64,000 nucleotides of DNA from Protopterus annectens (lineage: Eukaryota > Chordata > Ceratodontiformes > Protopteridae), in the NCBI RefSeq assembly GCF_019279795.1, contig NC_056744.1, positions 1,504,477,130 to 1,504,541,129 of the forward strand. The letters run 5' to 3'. Positions 1-11,713 of the stretch are shown here, piece by piece. Within the stretch, counting starts at the first letter, position 1, and the number at the start of each line of letters is the position of its first letter. A program made the position numbers and the translations under genes. Under the pieces are notes generated by a model. It saw nothing but the letters and a program-made list of their open reading frames with translations. It was not told the origin of the DNA and made no database searches.

Positions 1-400
1 AAAGAAAGGAAAATGAAAGGGACAATTAAAAAAGAGAAAATAAAAAGGAATAAAAGAAAGGGGGAAGGAAGATAATGAAAAAAGTAAAATAAGAGAAATA
101 ATGAGAATGGAGGAAAGAAGAAAAATGAAATGTTAGGAAAGGGAAAAAGAAGAAAATTAGGTGAAAAAAGAAAAGAATGTAACACAAAGATGGGAAGGAA
201 GATAGCTAAAACAAGTAGATGGAAAAGAAAAGGAAGAAAATGAGGAATATGACAAAAAGAAAAGAAAGAAATGAAAAGGAATGAGAAAAAGAAAAATGAA
301 AGTGTAAAAATGAAATAAAATGGAAACGAGAGTTGTATCAATAAAAAAAGAAAAGGAGAGTAGAACTAAGAGAAGGAAAGAAATACATGGAGAGTATATA
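1..400. repeat. Purine-rich low-complexity tract
   Basis: The plus strand is almost entirely A and G here, with short GAAA/GGAA-type words and few pyrimidines. No gene is visible. It looks like degenerate simple sequence, of a kind that could adopt unusual structures, but nothing in the sequence shows a function. Confidence 0.8.
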
Positions 401-902
401 TATTCTATACATATCTTTTCTGGTCCTACTGCTTGCCTTTACTTGGTCTCCAGTCTTTGTAAACAATAGTTTCTGATTCTTATTTGGCATCTTAAATTAA
501 GTTCATTACTTCACATTTTCCATGACGATACTGATGTTGCATTCTAGATTATTATTCAAATGTTACAAAGAAAACAAATAAAAACTATGTTTGGGAAAGT
601 AAATACAGTATTTTCTATTTAATATTTTGTTAAGATAAAGATAGAAGGAAAAACAATAGTGAGTGTAAAAAATGAAGAAAGAGAACTAATGTTAAGTAAA
701 GGTTAGGAGTACTAAAGAGATATCCCAAGTAATAAGGAATGTATAAATCCTATAGCAGGACCTAGAAAAGGTTTAAGCCAGTTGGTCATGGTTTTCAGTT
801 ATGCAAATCAGATAGAGAATAGCTTAACCACAGATTTTCTTAATTAAATAAGAACATGTTAGTTTCCAGTGTAATGAGAAGTTATTTTGTTTTTCAATGT
901 TT

Positions 903-935
<33 letters not shown>

Positions 936-2435
936 ATATATATATATATATATATCAGCAGATTATCATTATATTCTTAAAGATTTTCAACTGAATTTGA
1001 GTATGCAGAGATTTCATATTAACTGCAAATTCCATTAACAATGTAATTTCATAGAGTTGCTTAATTAAGTAAGCAAACTAAAATTTACTAAAATGATAAC
1101 AATGGCATGCATATGTGTAACTGGATGTCAATGGCTTAAATAGTGGTTTTAAAAAGAGCTGACTTAGTTGCATAAAACATATAACTCAGAATTATATTTG
1201 TAGGAGATGCTCTCACTGTAGAGTTATATTTTCAAGTATGGTTTTAAAAATTATTAAACTCTGACTTTTTTTATTTCACAAAAGGAGAAGATTAGCAGGT
1301 CTTTAAAAAAGCTGAATATTTTGCAAAAATTGTCTTTTCATTCAATGGCTCAAAGGTTGGGACATGTTTACCACAGAGGTAGTTGAGGGCTAAAAAAGCT
1401 TTTTTACTTTGGCTAGCCTATACAGGATATTTAGATTTGGATCTTAATTTGCAAAAAATCCATTCAGATATTAGATTAAAAACATGAAAAGGAATTTAAT
1501 GCTGTCAGAGACTATACTTGTATTCTAGAGAAATCAGAATAAAATGGTCCCAGAAAAAAAATAATTTTGTCTTTAGCCAAATAATTAAAAACTGGTTTAC
1601 TTAATTGGATTTAAAAGACTTAAAATGTAATCTAAACTCAGATTCTCCAAACTTTACACATTAGTCTTATGTATTTGGTAGTCAAACATATATTGATAAA
1701 TTCATGGTATCTATATAGCCCATTCATAAAATAATTTCTTTAAAGTGTTTCCTCTGCTGTTAGATCACAATGACATTGTTTTTAGAGTAACTCTTAATTA
1801 TAAAAATTAGTGCTGGTAAGAAAGATACCAGATTCTGTAACAAAATTTAATGTTTTTAGAGAGTAGTCAATAAAGAATCAGAATATTGCACATCAGTAAA
1901 TAATAATGATTAAAATATGAATATACGGTTAGAGCTTACTGAAATCATACATATATGGTACAATTCTGAAAATGGTTCTGTAAGAAACACAAGTGGGATA
2001 AAGAAGTAACTAAAATGCAAGAAAATCTATACATGCCAAAATAAAGGTACAGATGGGAGTAGCTATATGTACTGGCATAGTAAAATCACTAAATAAATAA
2101 ATCATACCAATGTACTTAAACCCATAAAGCTAATATAACTCTTGAGAAAAACTAAACTTTACTTGTGGTGCATGACAATGAAAGGTATGCAAAGGTCAGC
2201 AAGCAGACTGAAGCTAACAGTGAGATATAATACAATAAAGGACATTCACATTTTAGGTTCAGGAAGAAATGTTTCTGATACTAGAAACAGTACAAAAACA
2301 TTAAATTACATTATGAAAATGTTAATGTGCATTTCAATACACAAATTGAAATTTAATGAAATATTTTCTCAACTAAAAGTTGTCTGATGACTGTATTAAA
2401 AACTTTAAATAGCTTATAACTACTGCAGAGATTAT
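401..2435. other. AT-rich non-coding stretch
   Basis: No gene, RNA or recognisable transposon was seen. Open frames here are short and AT-driven. A TCTA/TA microsatellite lies inside, at 902-955. Confidence 0.6.
902..955. repeat. (TCTA)n(TA)n microsatellite
   Basis: About eight TCTA units run directly into about eleven TA units. The compound structure suggests that one motif grew from the edge of the other. The open frame across it, rich in Ile, Tyr and Ser, is an artefact of the repeat. Confidence 0.95.
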
Positions 2436-4569
2436 GTTCATAGGTTCATAGGTTGGTACTAGGCTATCAGCCCTAGGGCCTATACAAGCCTAGCCATAAC
2501 AATTCCATGGCTATTTCTTCCCACACTATTTACTTCCCTGGACCCCTGTCTAGCAGGGTGACTGACATGATCCCTGGGGTGAATTTCCTTTCTCCCATCC
2601 AATCGTCAAGGTTCCTTTTGAAAAGGGCCAAAGAGGCACTCTGCTTGACATGTATGGGCAGTCTATTCCAGAGTTTGGGGAGTCTCTGGGTCAGGAACCT
2701 ATCCCTCCAGCATGTTTTGTTTATTGTGATGACAAGATTTAGATCCCTGGAGCATGTGGCTCTGAGGGATTGGGATTTCTTTAAGTGTAGCATGTCCACC
2801 AGCTCTGGGTTTGACATGGCCTTGTATGTTAAGCAGAGGTCACCTCTGAGTACAAGATATGCGACAGAGTATAGTTGGAGTTTTTTAAGGCAGTCAGCAT
2901 AAGGCATCTGCTTTAGGCCTGTGATTCTTTTAGTGAGGTATTTCTGTGGCCTTTCCAGTTGTTGCAGATGTCTTGAGAGGTACATACCAAATGGGGCATT
3001 GTATTCTATAATAGGTCTAATGAGGGATGAATATAGTGGGACAATGACCTCCTTTTTTCTGGATGAAAAGCCCTTAGTGATGATGTGTGCCACATAGAAG
3101 GATTACCTGACTGTTGTGGCGATGTGGTTATTGAAGGTGAGACCACTGTCCACCTGTGTCCCTAAGTCTCTTATCACACATTCAGTGTTTAGTGTACTGT
3201 CACCTATGTGGTAATTCACGGGTACATTTTTTTTCTGAAAGGGAGTAACTATACATTTCTTGGCATTTAGCTTGAGCCCATGGCTCTGGCACCAAGCATC
3301 TGTTTCTATAAGGCCCTTTTGTAGAGTATCCACATCATTTGGGGATTCAATAATGGCTCCCAATTTGCAGTCATCTGCAAACTTTGTTAGCCAGAGTCCC
3401 TTAGTGTTGGCCTGTACTTCAGAGAAGTAGATGCCAAACAAGAGCGGTCCCAGGACTGAACCCTAAGGTACTCCATTTGTCACTTGTCTGGAGCTGGATT
3501 AGGAGTTGGCTACTTTTACAGTGTGGGTTCCGTCAGTAAGCCAGTTGGCAACCCATTGGGTGACAAAGGGATTAATGCACAGCTTAGTAAGTTTATCTAT
3601 GATTCCAGAGAGGGGGATGGTGTCAAAGGCCTTGGCGAGGTCTAGATAGGTTGTGTGGACCACCTTACCTTTGTCCATGGCTCTGGAGACTGATTCGAAG
3701 AAGTCACTCAGTCTCAGGAGACAAGATTGGCCCTTCACAAACCCAAACTGGGTGGGGTCCAGAGTTTGAAGGTTGCCAATGTCTTTGTTTATAAGTTCCA
3801 TGATAATACGCTCCATGGCCTTGCAGATAAGGCTCGTCAGATGGATGGGATGGTAGTTTCCAGGATCCAAGGTGGATCCCCCCTTGTGGAGTGGGATAAC
3901 TGTAGCTCTGCGCCACTCAGTGGGCACGAAACCTGAGGTGAGGCTATGATTAAACATGACACTTAGGTGAGGTGCCAGTTCATATTGTAGTTCATGTAGT
4001 ACACAGCCCGGGATGTCATCTGGTCCCATGGATGCTGTATTCATAGCTTTGGAGAGTGTGTTTTTTACCTGTGTGGCCGTTATTACCGGAATTTGGAAAT
4101 CTTCTGGTATTGAGATGGGCTGTTTAGGGGGTGAGAGGGGGGTGAAGTTGGCACTGAAACATCTGCCAGGATATTGGCAATATCCTTGGGATCATTATAT
4201 TTAATGCCATTCTGTTTTAGCTCAGAGCAGATCTGAGCATTGCCATTTAGATTTTTGACATAGTTATAGAATGCCTTGTGGTTGTCTTTGGAATCTTTGG
4301 CAACTTTATTTTTGTAACTAGCTTTGGAGGATTTTATGAGGGATCTCAGTTTCTTACTGAGGCTGGTAAGGGAGTTTTTTGCATCCTGGGATTTTCCTCT
4401 TTTCTGCAACAGTTTCTTCCTTTTGTTGTAAAGTTTGTTTATGGCAGGAGACCACCAGACTGGCTTCTTTTTTTTTGGAGGAGAGCATCTTGGTTCTATT
4501 TGGAATGGCACGATTCATGCATGAGTGGCTGTGCTCGTACAGTGCCTTAGTGTAGGATTCAGCAGTCAA
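2436..4569 (-). mobile_element. CR1-like LINE, 5'-truncated copy with decayed ORF2
   Basis: Read on the minus strand, this is the reverse transcriptase part of a CR1/L2-group non-LTR retrotransposon. From 5' to 3' it shows the post-endonuclease linker with PVWWSPAIN (near 4450), RT blocks with GNYHPIHLTSLICKAMER, motif A LAKAFD (near 3630), motif B GSVLGPLLFGI (near 3450) and motif C TKFADDCKL (near 3380). A C-terminal block follows, with IIEYNAPFGMYL and WNRLP. The endonuclease and ORF1 are missing. The frame is interrupted several times, including stops just before and inside motif B, so it is dead, although the FADD catalytic pair survives. The 3' end at 2436-2500 matches the 3' end of the copy near 61.97 kb, including the terminal CTATGAAC-type repeats. 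The protein pieces closely resemble the 58-62 kb copy, so both belong to one family. Confidence 0.9.
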
Positions 4570-4580
4570 ACTTTCAGTTT

Positions 4581-5255
4581 GATCAAATTAACAAATAGTT
4601 CAATGGCAGTACAACCAATGAAGGAGACAGTTGACAACTTTTTAACTCAAAAATTCTGGGCATAAATCCTCCGGAATATATGGGATTAGTTCTGAAATGT
4701 ATAAAATTATTCCAAACTAAGATCATTACATTTATAAAAACATGTTTTGTAATATGCAGAATAAAAAGATAATTCTACCATCAGGGAAATAATCTCTGGC
4801 AACACTTTTACTAAACAAGACAAGGACCTGTTTATTGTTTTTTGTGCAGACCTGTTGCTTTACTGAATATTGATTATAAATGATTTATGTCTCTAGTATT
4901 CAATATATTGAAGTTAACTTTGCTATTTTTAATTGATGAATACTAAACAGTATTTGTCAACAAAAGACAAACCCAAGATGATATTAATAAAATTATTATC
5001 AATACAGAATTAGTCATGATAACTTTGAACAAAGAGAAAGCAGCTAACTAATTAAACAAGAAATATTTATTCAAAGTACTTTCAAGTTGTAAATTACATA
5101 TTTCATCTTTCTTACAAACTATATCATAATATAGTTTTATATGTTAAAATAGTAGTATTTTTTCTCAAAGTTATAAAAATTAGACAAACTCTAGAAAGTT
5201 GTTAACTGTCTCCTTCATTGGTTGTACTGCCATTGAACTATTTGTTAATTCGATT
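4581..5255. mobile_element. Inverted-repeat element, about 675 bp, no coding capacity
   Basis: The sequence at 4586-4635 recurs in reverse complement at about 5200-5250, matching almost perfectly over about 47 bases and more loosely further out. The arms contain TTCAATGGCAGTACAACC. The interior is AT-rich with no frame. This is the structure of a non-autonomous DNA transposon or foldback element. I could not find a convincing target-site duplication or assign a superfamily. It abuts the truncated 5' side of the LINE at 4569. Confidence 0.6.
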
Positions 5256-5391
5256 AAAATGAAAGAGATATAAAAGGCATTCAGATTACACACAAATTAT
5301 ATTTTACTGATATTATAAATAAATAAGATAAATCTTTCTGATTAAATTCAGATAAACCAAAAACTATATTCAAAAATAAAGCAAAGTTATT
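5256..5391. other. AT-rich spacer
   Basis: Short non-coding spacer between two inverted-repeat structures. Nothing further is recognisable. Confidence 0.5.
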
Positions 5392-5826
5392 TGGAACCAT
5401 AAGCAGCCAACATGAAATGTAAGAATGCTTCAAATTTAATAGAGTTAAAGTCAAATATTTTAACAATTTTGCAAGTAATTCATTAGCACATAAGAGTAAA
5501 TGGTATTAAAAACTTAACAGAGAAAGAGGAAAATAAATGGATAATTAGATTTAGTGCACAACAGTATTAAGGCTTAAATGAAATGTTTAATATTAAACCA
5601 AGTTAGGTAAATGGTTCTTTAAATGCTTGTTTAAATTTTAATTGGTTTTGTTTGAACTGTTAATTAATTTTTAGGTCATGTGAATTTGTAATATATAAAT
5701 GACTATTGTGCTTGATGTAGTTATTTGTCTGATGAAGCTTTTATGTGAATGTGCTAAAACTTGCAATTTTAACTCTATTAAATGTGAAGCATTTTTACAT
5801 TTCATATTGACTGCTTATGGTTCCAG
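5392..5826. repeat. Second inverted-repeat pair, arms about 59 bp
   Basis: The segment 5392-5450 and the segment 5768-5826 are reverse complements with a handful of mismatches. Both contain the CATAAGCAG / CTGCTTATG word. About 317 bp of AT-rich DNA separates them. Just inside the right arm lies TCTGATGAAGCTT followed by GTGCTAAAAC, a layout reminiscent of the ribozyme-bearing ends of Penelope-like elements. That link is only an inference. Confidence 0.55.
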
Positions 5827-7769
5827 ATATTTTACTGATATTGTCAGATGTATTATGTTTCAAGTGTAAGGCTTGATGCAGCATTGACAACTATTGAAAA
5901 ATTATCAAACGTCAAAATTAGCACAGATGAAATTAAATATTTACTGACAAACACAGATGTTAATGATCAGGCAGCCACTGCATATTAATATATTTGAAAG
6001 TTTAAACAACTAAATTACTTGGGAATAGTATTGTCAACAGATGAGGAAATTAAGTAAAAATTAACTATGACACCACAAAACAACCATTAATCTCAACATG
6101 GAACATTTTTTTACGATCAATTGAGTTTAATCATAGTTATGCTGTTACATAAATGTGTATATATATCACACAAACTACTTCCCTTCATACCTCTCAACTG
6201 TTCAGATTTTTACAGAATGTTCAGATCTTTGTCTCATATTTTTTGTCAGTTCTTCATAACATTTGTAATTTTTTGTCATATCATTGAGGATTGAAGTCAC
6301 TAAATAATACTAAATAATGCCAAACATTTGAGTTTCACACTTCATATCCATACAAAACTACATAATAATGCAAAAATCTACTATTTTAACAGCTATGTAA
6401 GTTTATATGAGCAGTAATTAAAATATGTCTGTATTTTTGGGCCTTTGTCCCACCATTATTTTTGACTTTGTCAAGATTTCTTGCTCTGAGAGATTAAGAG
6501 GTTTGCTTCCTTTATGTCAAAGAAAGAATAAATTAAAGAAGGCAGTAAACCTTTTTATCAATTTAGTATCCTATTAGGCATTGAATTGCTTTTTTGATAT
6601 ATTTGAACTTGAGATAATGGGAGAGATCAGACTTCTAGATATTGAATCTTATAGGCTTGCTTCAAGTACATTGGCTAGATAATGCTTACATAAATAACTA
6701 GAAAGAACTACATACAAATAATGAAGAAATAGCAAATTTAAAATACATGATCATTGTTTAAACATTATTGATAATTAAAGGTTATTCCTTTTAAATAACT
6801 TGCTCTTTTTCCATATTCAAACCTTCCAAATCTAATTACATAAATGTACAGTTTTTATTTATAATTCCTATTTCCTTCATTCTATGCATCATTTAAGGAA
6901 CAGATATATTAAAATAAGAAGCAGGAAACACAATTCCTTTCTCTCAGATCTTTATAATGTGAGTTTATCATACAGTCACTCCAAGGACATATTGAAAATT
7001 CCTGGTGCAAACATTTTACCCAAACGTCAGTGAAGCAGATACAACTGTAACATTAATGTCAGCTCATCAAATAATTTCTTCTTTGTTCTAGAAAACTTAC
7101 ACATGGAAATTCTTGTATAAATTATTTTGACTCGTGTAATTGGAAAAACAATTGCTGACTGTAGTATTAGTTGTAAATGTAATCAAGAAGTTAGAGTGGA
7201 TTAAGAACATGTATTTTATGGCTGTGAATTACTTAAGGATTTTAAGAAAGACTTCTAGGATCTTTCTCAGACATTGTGGTTAGATAGGCTCATGATAAAG
7301 TAGTTAGTTCTATTTAATACTCCTCCATCAGTATGTGTGACCAATGATCTATTATCCATTATGTGACATTTCTTAGTGATAGCAAGAACGATTATACCAA
7401 AAACCTGGAAAAAGACAAGTTCACCTACATTTTCTGAAATGATTAATATAGGTAATATTCTATATGAAAATAAGTGTAATGTGAGTGTCTTAAGGGAAAC
7501 CTACATCCTGCAAGTACTAGGCTAAATTAGCTTTGTCACTGGACAAAATGATAGCTCATACTCTATAAAGAATGTTGATAAGCGTATAGAATGATATCTG
7601 ATGGTTACCTATTAGTGATTGACCCAGCATATACATGAAGTAAATAGATGAGAAGTTTACATGTTCATTATTTAGGTAGTTTTGGACATATTGTAAAATG
7701 ATGTGTTACTGATATTGCTTTTTTGTAATGCTGTTGTATTTTAATTTGAGTATTCAGGAATGCATAATT
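5827..7769. other. AT-rich non-coding stretch
   Basis: No gene, RNA or recognisable repeat was found in about 1.9 kb. Open frames are short. The end of this stretch leads into the gypsy fossil, and decayed upstream parts of that element could lie here unseen. Confidence 0.5.
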
Positions 7770-9830
7770 TAATTCTGCATTTTAGAAATTTGAATGAAGA
7801 TATTTTAAAAAGAAAGTAAGCACATGAAAAAAATTCTCAGTTTAAAGCAAACTTTTAGCTGACTCTCCTATTCTTGAATACTATGATGTGACAAATCCAA
7901 TTGTATTGCAAGTTGATGCCAATCAGTCAGAAAATGGAGCAGTGCTACTGCTAAAACATCAGTTTATTACTTATGACTCCAGAGCACAGACTTATTCCCA
8001 TTTGAGACATGCTAAAATAAAAAAGAGCTTCTGGCTGTTGTTTATGGATGAGACAAGTTCTATTCTAGCAACACATATACATATGCCGTGGACAAAAATG
8101 TGCGAAAATTGTCTGAAAACATTTACAAAGCATTTTTCAAAAGCTATAAAAAGCCCCATTGCATCTATAGAAAATGCTATTGCCATTGCAGAGATCTGGC
8201 TGTCAGTTGTTTCAAAACAAAACAGATGCACAGAACTGAAGTTTTAAGCAGAACATACCAGAAAAAATGAAAATATGAGATAGTAGGTCATAATATGGAT
8301 AAATAGCCAGTTGTCCCTTGTGTGCAGGCATGTGAAGACAGGCTACACAAACTTGTTCTGTAAACTAAAGCAGAGATGGAAGTGCAGGAGCTGAGAACCA
8401 GGATATAGTAAAAATGGTCAGAGAAGAAAAATATCCCACTTCTCATGCAGGTATATATTCAATGATGAAACAAAGTTTTCACACAACTTGTTGTTTAACT
8501 CGAACAAAATAGAACTACCAGTCAGGTATGTAGCAAGGTCCTATTGAGAATACATGAAGCACATCCAGGAATAGTAAAGTGCAAGTAGACAGCATGTTAT
8601 GTTTATGCATGTTTTGGCATGGTATGTCTCAACAAATTACACTGATAATGAGAATCTGCCAAATTTCTATTAATGTTTAACAAAAACAACAGCAAAACAT
8701 AAATGCTTTCATATCATATACCAAACGAGCCAAGGAACAAACTGACTACTGACATGTTGCACTTTAAGGATTACCCATCTAATTTACATTGACTATTGTT
8801 TACAGTATGCCAAGCTCATAATAATGCAGGATACATTATTCAACTCAGTCACTGTGCTTCTGAAAGCAATTTCTTCATGACATGGGATTACAGATATATT
8901 TATTCCTGAGAATTGTCCACAGTTTGCAGATCAGAAATTATAGCACTTTTCAAAGGAGTGGGAATTCAAGCATATCATGACCATTCAAATGTAATCACAA
9001 TCTAATGGGCATATAATGACAGCCATAAAGACTCTGAGAAGCATTATGAGGAAATGTGGTGTTAACTCAAAATTAAGATTGTTAATTGACTTTACTTGAA
9101 TCCCGAAAAACTCAACTTCAACCCTTTGAGCTATCACCTCCTAAACTGTTGAAAAGAAGACTGAAGATAAAACTATTTACTTTGTCAGTGCTGTTACAAC
9201 TGGAACACATGCCAAAGGTTAAATCAACCTGGTGAAGACTACAACAAAAAAATACTGCTGCTATGACAAGAGGACAAGAACATTGTTTACATACCGCTGC
9301 TATGACAAGAGGACAAGAACATTGTTTACATACTGCTGCTATGACAACAGGACAAGAACATTGTTTACATACTGCTGCTATGGCAAGAGGACAAGAACAT
9401 TGTTTACATACTGCTGCTATGGCAACAGGACAAGAACATTGTTTACATACTGCTGCTATGACAAGAGGAAAGAACATTATTTATATACTGCTGCTATGAC
9501 AAGAGGACAAGAACATTGTTTACATACTGCTGCTATGACAACAGGACAAGAACATTGTTTACATACTGCTGCTATGACAAGAGGACAAGAACATTGTTTA
9601 CATACCGCTGCTATGACAAGAGGACAAGAACATTGTTTACATGCTGCTGCTATGACAACAGGACAAGAACATTGTTTACATACTGCTGCTATGACAAGAG
9701 GACAAGAACATTGGTTACATTTCTTTTAGGAGAAACTATGAGAATGGAAAACCCAAACTCAGACTACACAAAACTGTTATCATTAAACCAGTCAATCTTA
9801 CAAGATCCTGTATAGCTGATATCAAAGAAT
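7770..9830 (+). mobile_element. Ty3/gypsy-type LTR retroelement fossil (pol: RNase H and integrase)
   Basis: The 119-residue frame from 7888 begins with a gypsy RNase H signature (IVLQVDANQSENGAVLL, then YDSRAQTYSHL). Between about 8560 and 9240, scattered segments look like a gypsy integrase: a zinc-binding/core linker, an ICIDY-like core start, a NCPQFAD-like DNGPQF motif and a PQSNG-like motif. Beyond the 39-bp array, the stretch from about 9725 resembles the integrase C-terminal GETMRM region. The order RNase H then integrase fits Ty3/gypsy. LTRs, gag and protease were not recognised. The copy is broken in many places and looks old, and an internal segment has been tandemly amplified. Confidence 0.8.
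9255..9722 (+). repeat. 39-bp minisatellite (about 12 units) inside the gypsy fossil
   Basis: The unit starts with CTGCTGCTATGACAAGAGG and recurs at 9255, 9294, 9333, 9372 and so on to about 9722. Units differ mainly at two sites (GACAAGAGG, GACAACAGG, GGCAAGAGG or GGCAACAGG). One unit near 9450 is a base shorter and more diverged. Because 39 is a multiple of three and the unit lacks stops in several frames, long open frames appear on both strands. They are by-products of the repeat, not genes. The unit and its edges read like the KYYYDKRTRTL-type segment of a gypsy integrase C-terminus. Confidence 0.95.
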
Positions 9831-10713
9831 GACATTTGCTAAGATACAAGAGCAAATTTTATTATAAAAGGAGCTGTTTTTGTCTCCATGCTATGAAATG
9901 CCAGTGATATTACTTAACGTGACAGATCTATGTCAGAAGATGACATGAGCACCTGGAAGAGATGCTATATCTCATATGCAGGTTTATGATCGTGATATTA
10001 CACCTTCTTGTGCTGCTCCTAACCTTCCAGATCATTCCACTCTATAACCTAACATAACTACATTATGTTCTAGCAATCATGACTGCAGAATGGTGGAAAG
10101 AGTGTGATACCTGTTATGCTATCAAAGACTGATATTTTCAACTGTTGTGCTTGGTTTCATGTATGAATACTTAAATGTTATACAGTATTATATAAAATAC
10201 TGATATGGTTCCTATTTGAGCTCTATTTCATATAACAACCCTGGCATGTATAAACTGTAGTATTTAAAAAGTTGGTATATGATGTGCAAAGGTCAAAGGT
10301 CTGTAATCTATAGATTAGTGATAACCTCATTAAACAGCAGTACCCATAAGGCTAACATGCATGCTGCATGTCATATATTTCTTCCTTCTTCAGCATTTCC
10401 TGTCATGGTGGTGGTGTTAAATTGTCAGTCACCTCAGATTGCACTTCTATCAAAATACCCCTCATAAAGGATTATATCATAAAGAAAATTGAATCTTTTG
10501 AGATATATGGGTAGTCTAAACTACATATTATTTTTAGTTAAGTCTTTACATGATGAATGTTATATCAAGTCGTAATTATTTTCTTAAACTGTTGGTATAT
10601 CTGGCACATTCATATATCACAGTCATTGCAGTTTTAATTATGTAACCTTCTGAATCCCAGAGTTAGCTTTTTCTTGATAAACGTAAATTCTAAAATTACA
10701 GTTTTTGATTCTT
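9831..10713. other. Non-coding stretch after the gypsy fossil
   Basis: No gene was seen. The first part may hold further unrecognisable remains of the gypsy element. The rest is unremarkable AT-rich DNA. Confidence 0.5.
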
Positions 10714-11096
10714 CTTCAGTTAGCAAAAGGCCAGCTAGACCTTCTGGTATGCCATTGTGAATGATACACACCATGAGTTATAGCCTTGTTTGGGATACAG
10801 AAAAAATAGTGTTACCTATAATGTTGCAAATATAATGCTGAGTATAAAAACATGTAACATTTCAAGGCATATCTGTTGATCAGTATAGTTTAATTAACTA
10901 CCCAAGCAGCTGAGTATTAAAATCTGATAGACAAAAGTGATCAAAGCCAGCTGTTGTCATAAAAAACACCTTGTACAACGAATGCAACTTATGTCAAAGG
11001 AATATTATAACTAAGATATGAGTGTAGTGACTGACAAACAGTGAATATGTGTCTGTAGTTCCTAAATAAAGCTCTGTAGTGCTAATATAGTACTGT

Positions 11097-11161
11097 GTTT
11101 CCTCCCACATCACAAAGACATGCTGCAGGTGGATTGGACACTCTAAATTGGCCGTAGGTGT

Positions 11162-11243
<82 letters not shown>

Positions 11244-11368
11244 CTTCTGTAGAAGGTTGGGCGCTGGACTGGCAACTCAACATTGTAAAACTCCACTGCC
11301 AATCATGAGCGGACAGGTGATCCGCTGTGGCGACCCCTAACCGGGAAAAGCCGAAAGAAGAAGAAGAA
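11097..11368 (+). mobile_element. 5'-truncated SINE with RTE-type tail, flanked by an 18-bp target duplication
   Basis: The element starts at GTTTCCTCCCACATCACAAA, a region typical of fish-type RTE-related SINEs. It carries a large TG microsatellite and ends with CGACCCCTAACCGGGAAAAG followed by GAA repeats. Flanking direct repeats of 18 bp (11079-11096 and 11369-11386, two mismatches) are the target-site duplication. The second copy of the surrounding unit, near 16406-16427, has this site once and uninterrupted, which gives an empty-site comparison. The tRNA-like head is missing. Confidence 0.85.
11164..11242. repeat. (TG)n microsatellite inside the SINE
   Basis: About 39 TG units lie at the point where this SINE family normally has only a short TGTGTG run, so the array expanded from within the transposon. 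The Val-Cys and Thr-His frames over it are artefacts. Confidence 0.97.
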
Positions 11369-11713
11369 GTGCCAATATAGTATTGTATTAATAAAAGACC
11401 TGCAATTTAATTAAAAGTAAAGACACTGCAAGATATTTATCTAAATTATAACAGTGAATATTGTCATTCTAAATAACCAGCATGTGCTATGCTGTTATAT
11501 TTATATATTTATACTGTACATTACTATTATCAAAAGAAAATTCTAAACTGGCACAATGTATGCTTAGTTATTTGTATAAGATCACAGCATAAATACAATC
11601 CCAGGGATTCAATAAACTCTGTGTACACTTGGAGCCAAGTCTACATGAAGTTTACATGTTAGCATGATGAGCAGCAGTGCTAATCACATGTTCACGCTGG
11701 TCATTGCACTTAA

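Noticed and set aside
9255-9722. CRISPR-like regular array
   Set aside because: There are no spacers: the units are contiguous. The window is vertebrate, and the repeat is a minisatellite.
9118-9815. Long open frames on both strands (up to 165 codons) of a cysteine- and histidine-rich repeat protein
   Set aside because: They follow only from a stop-free 39-bp unit whose length is a multiple of three. Every frame shows it, including the antisense.
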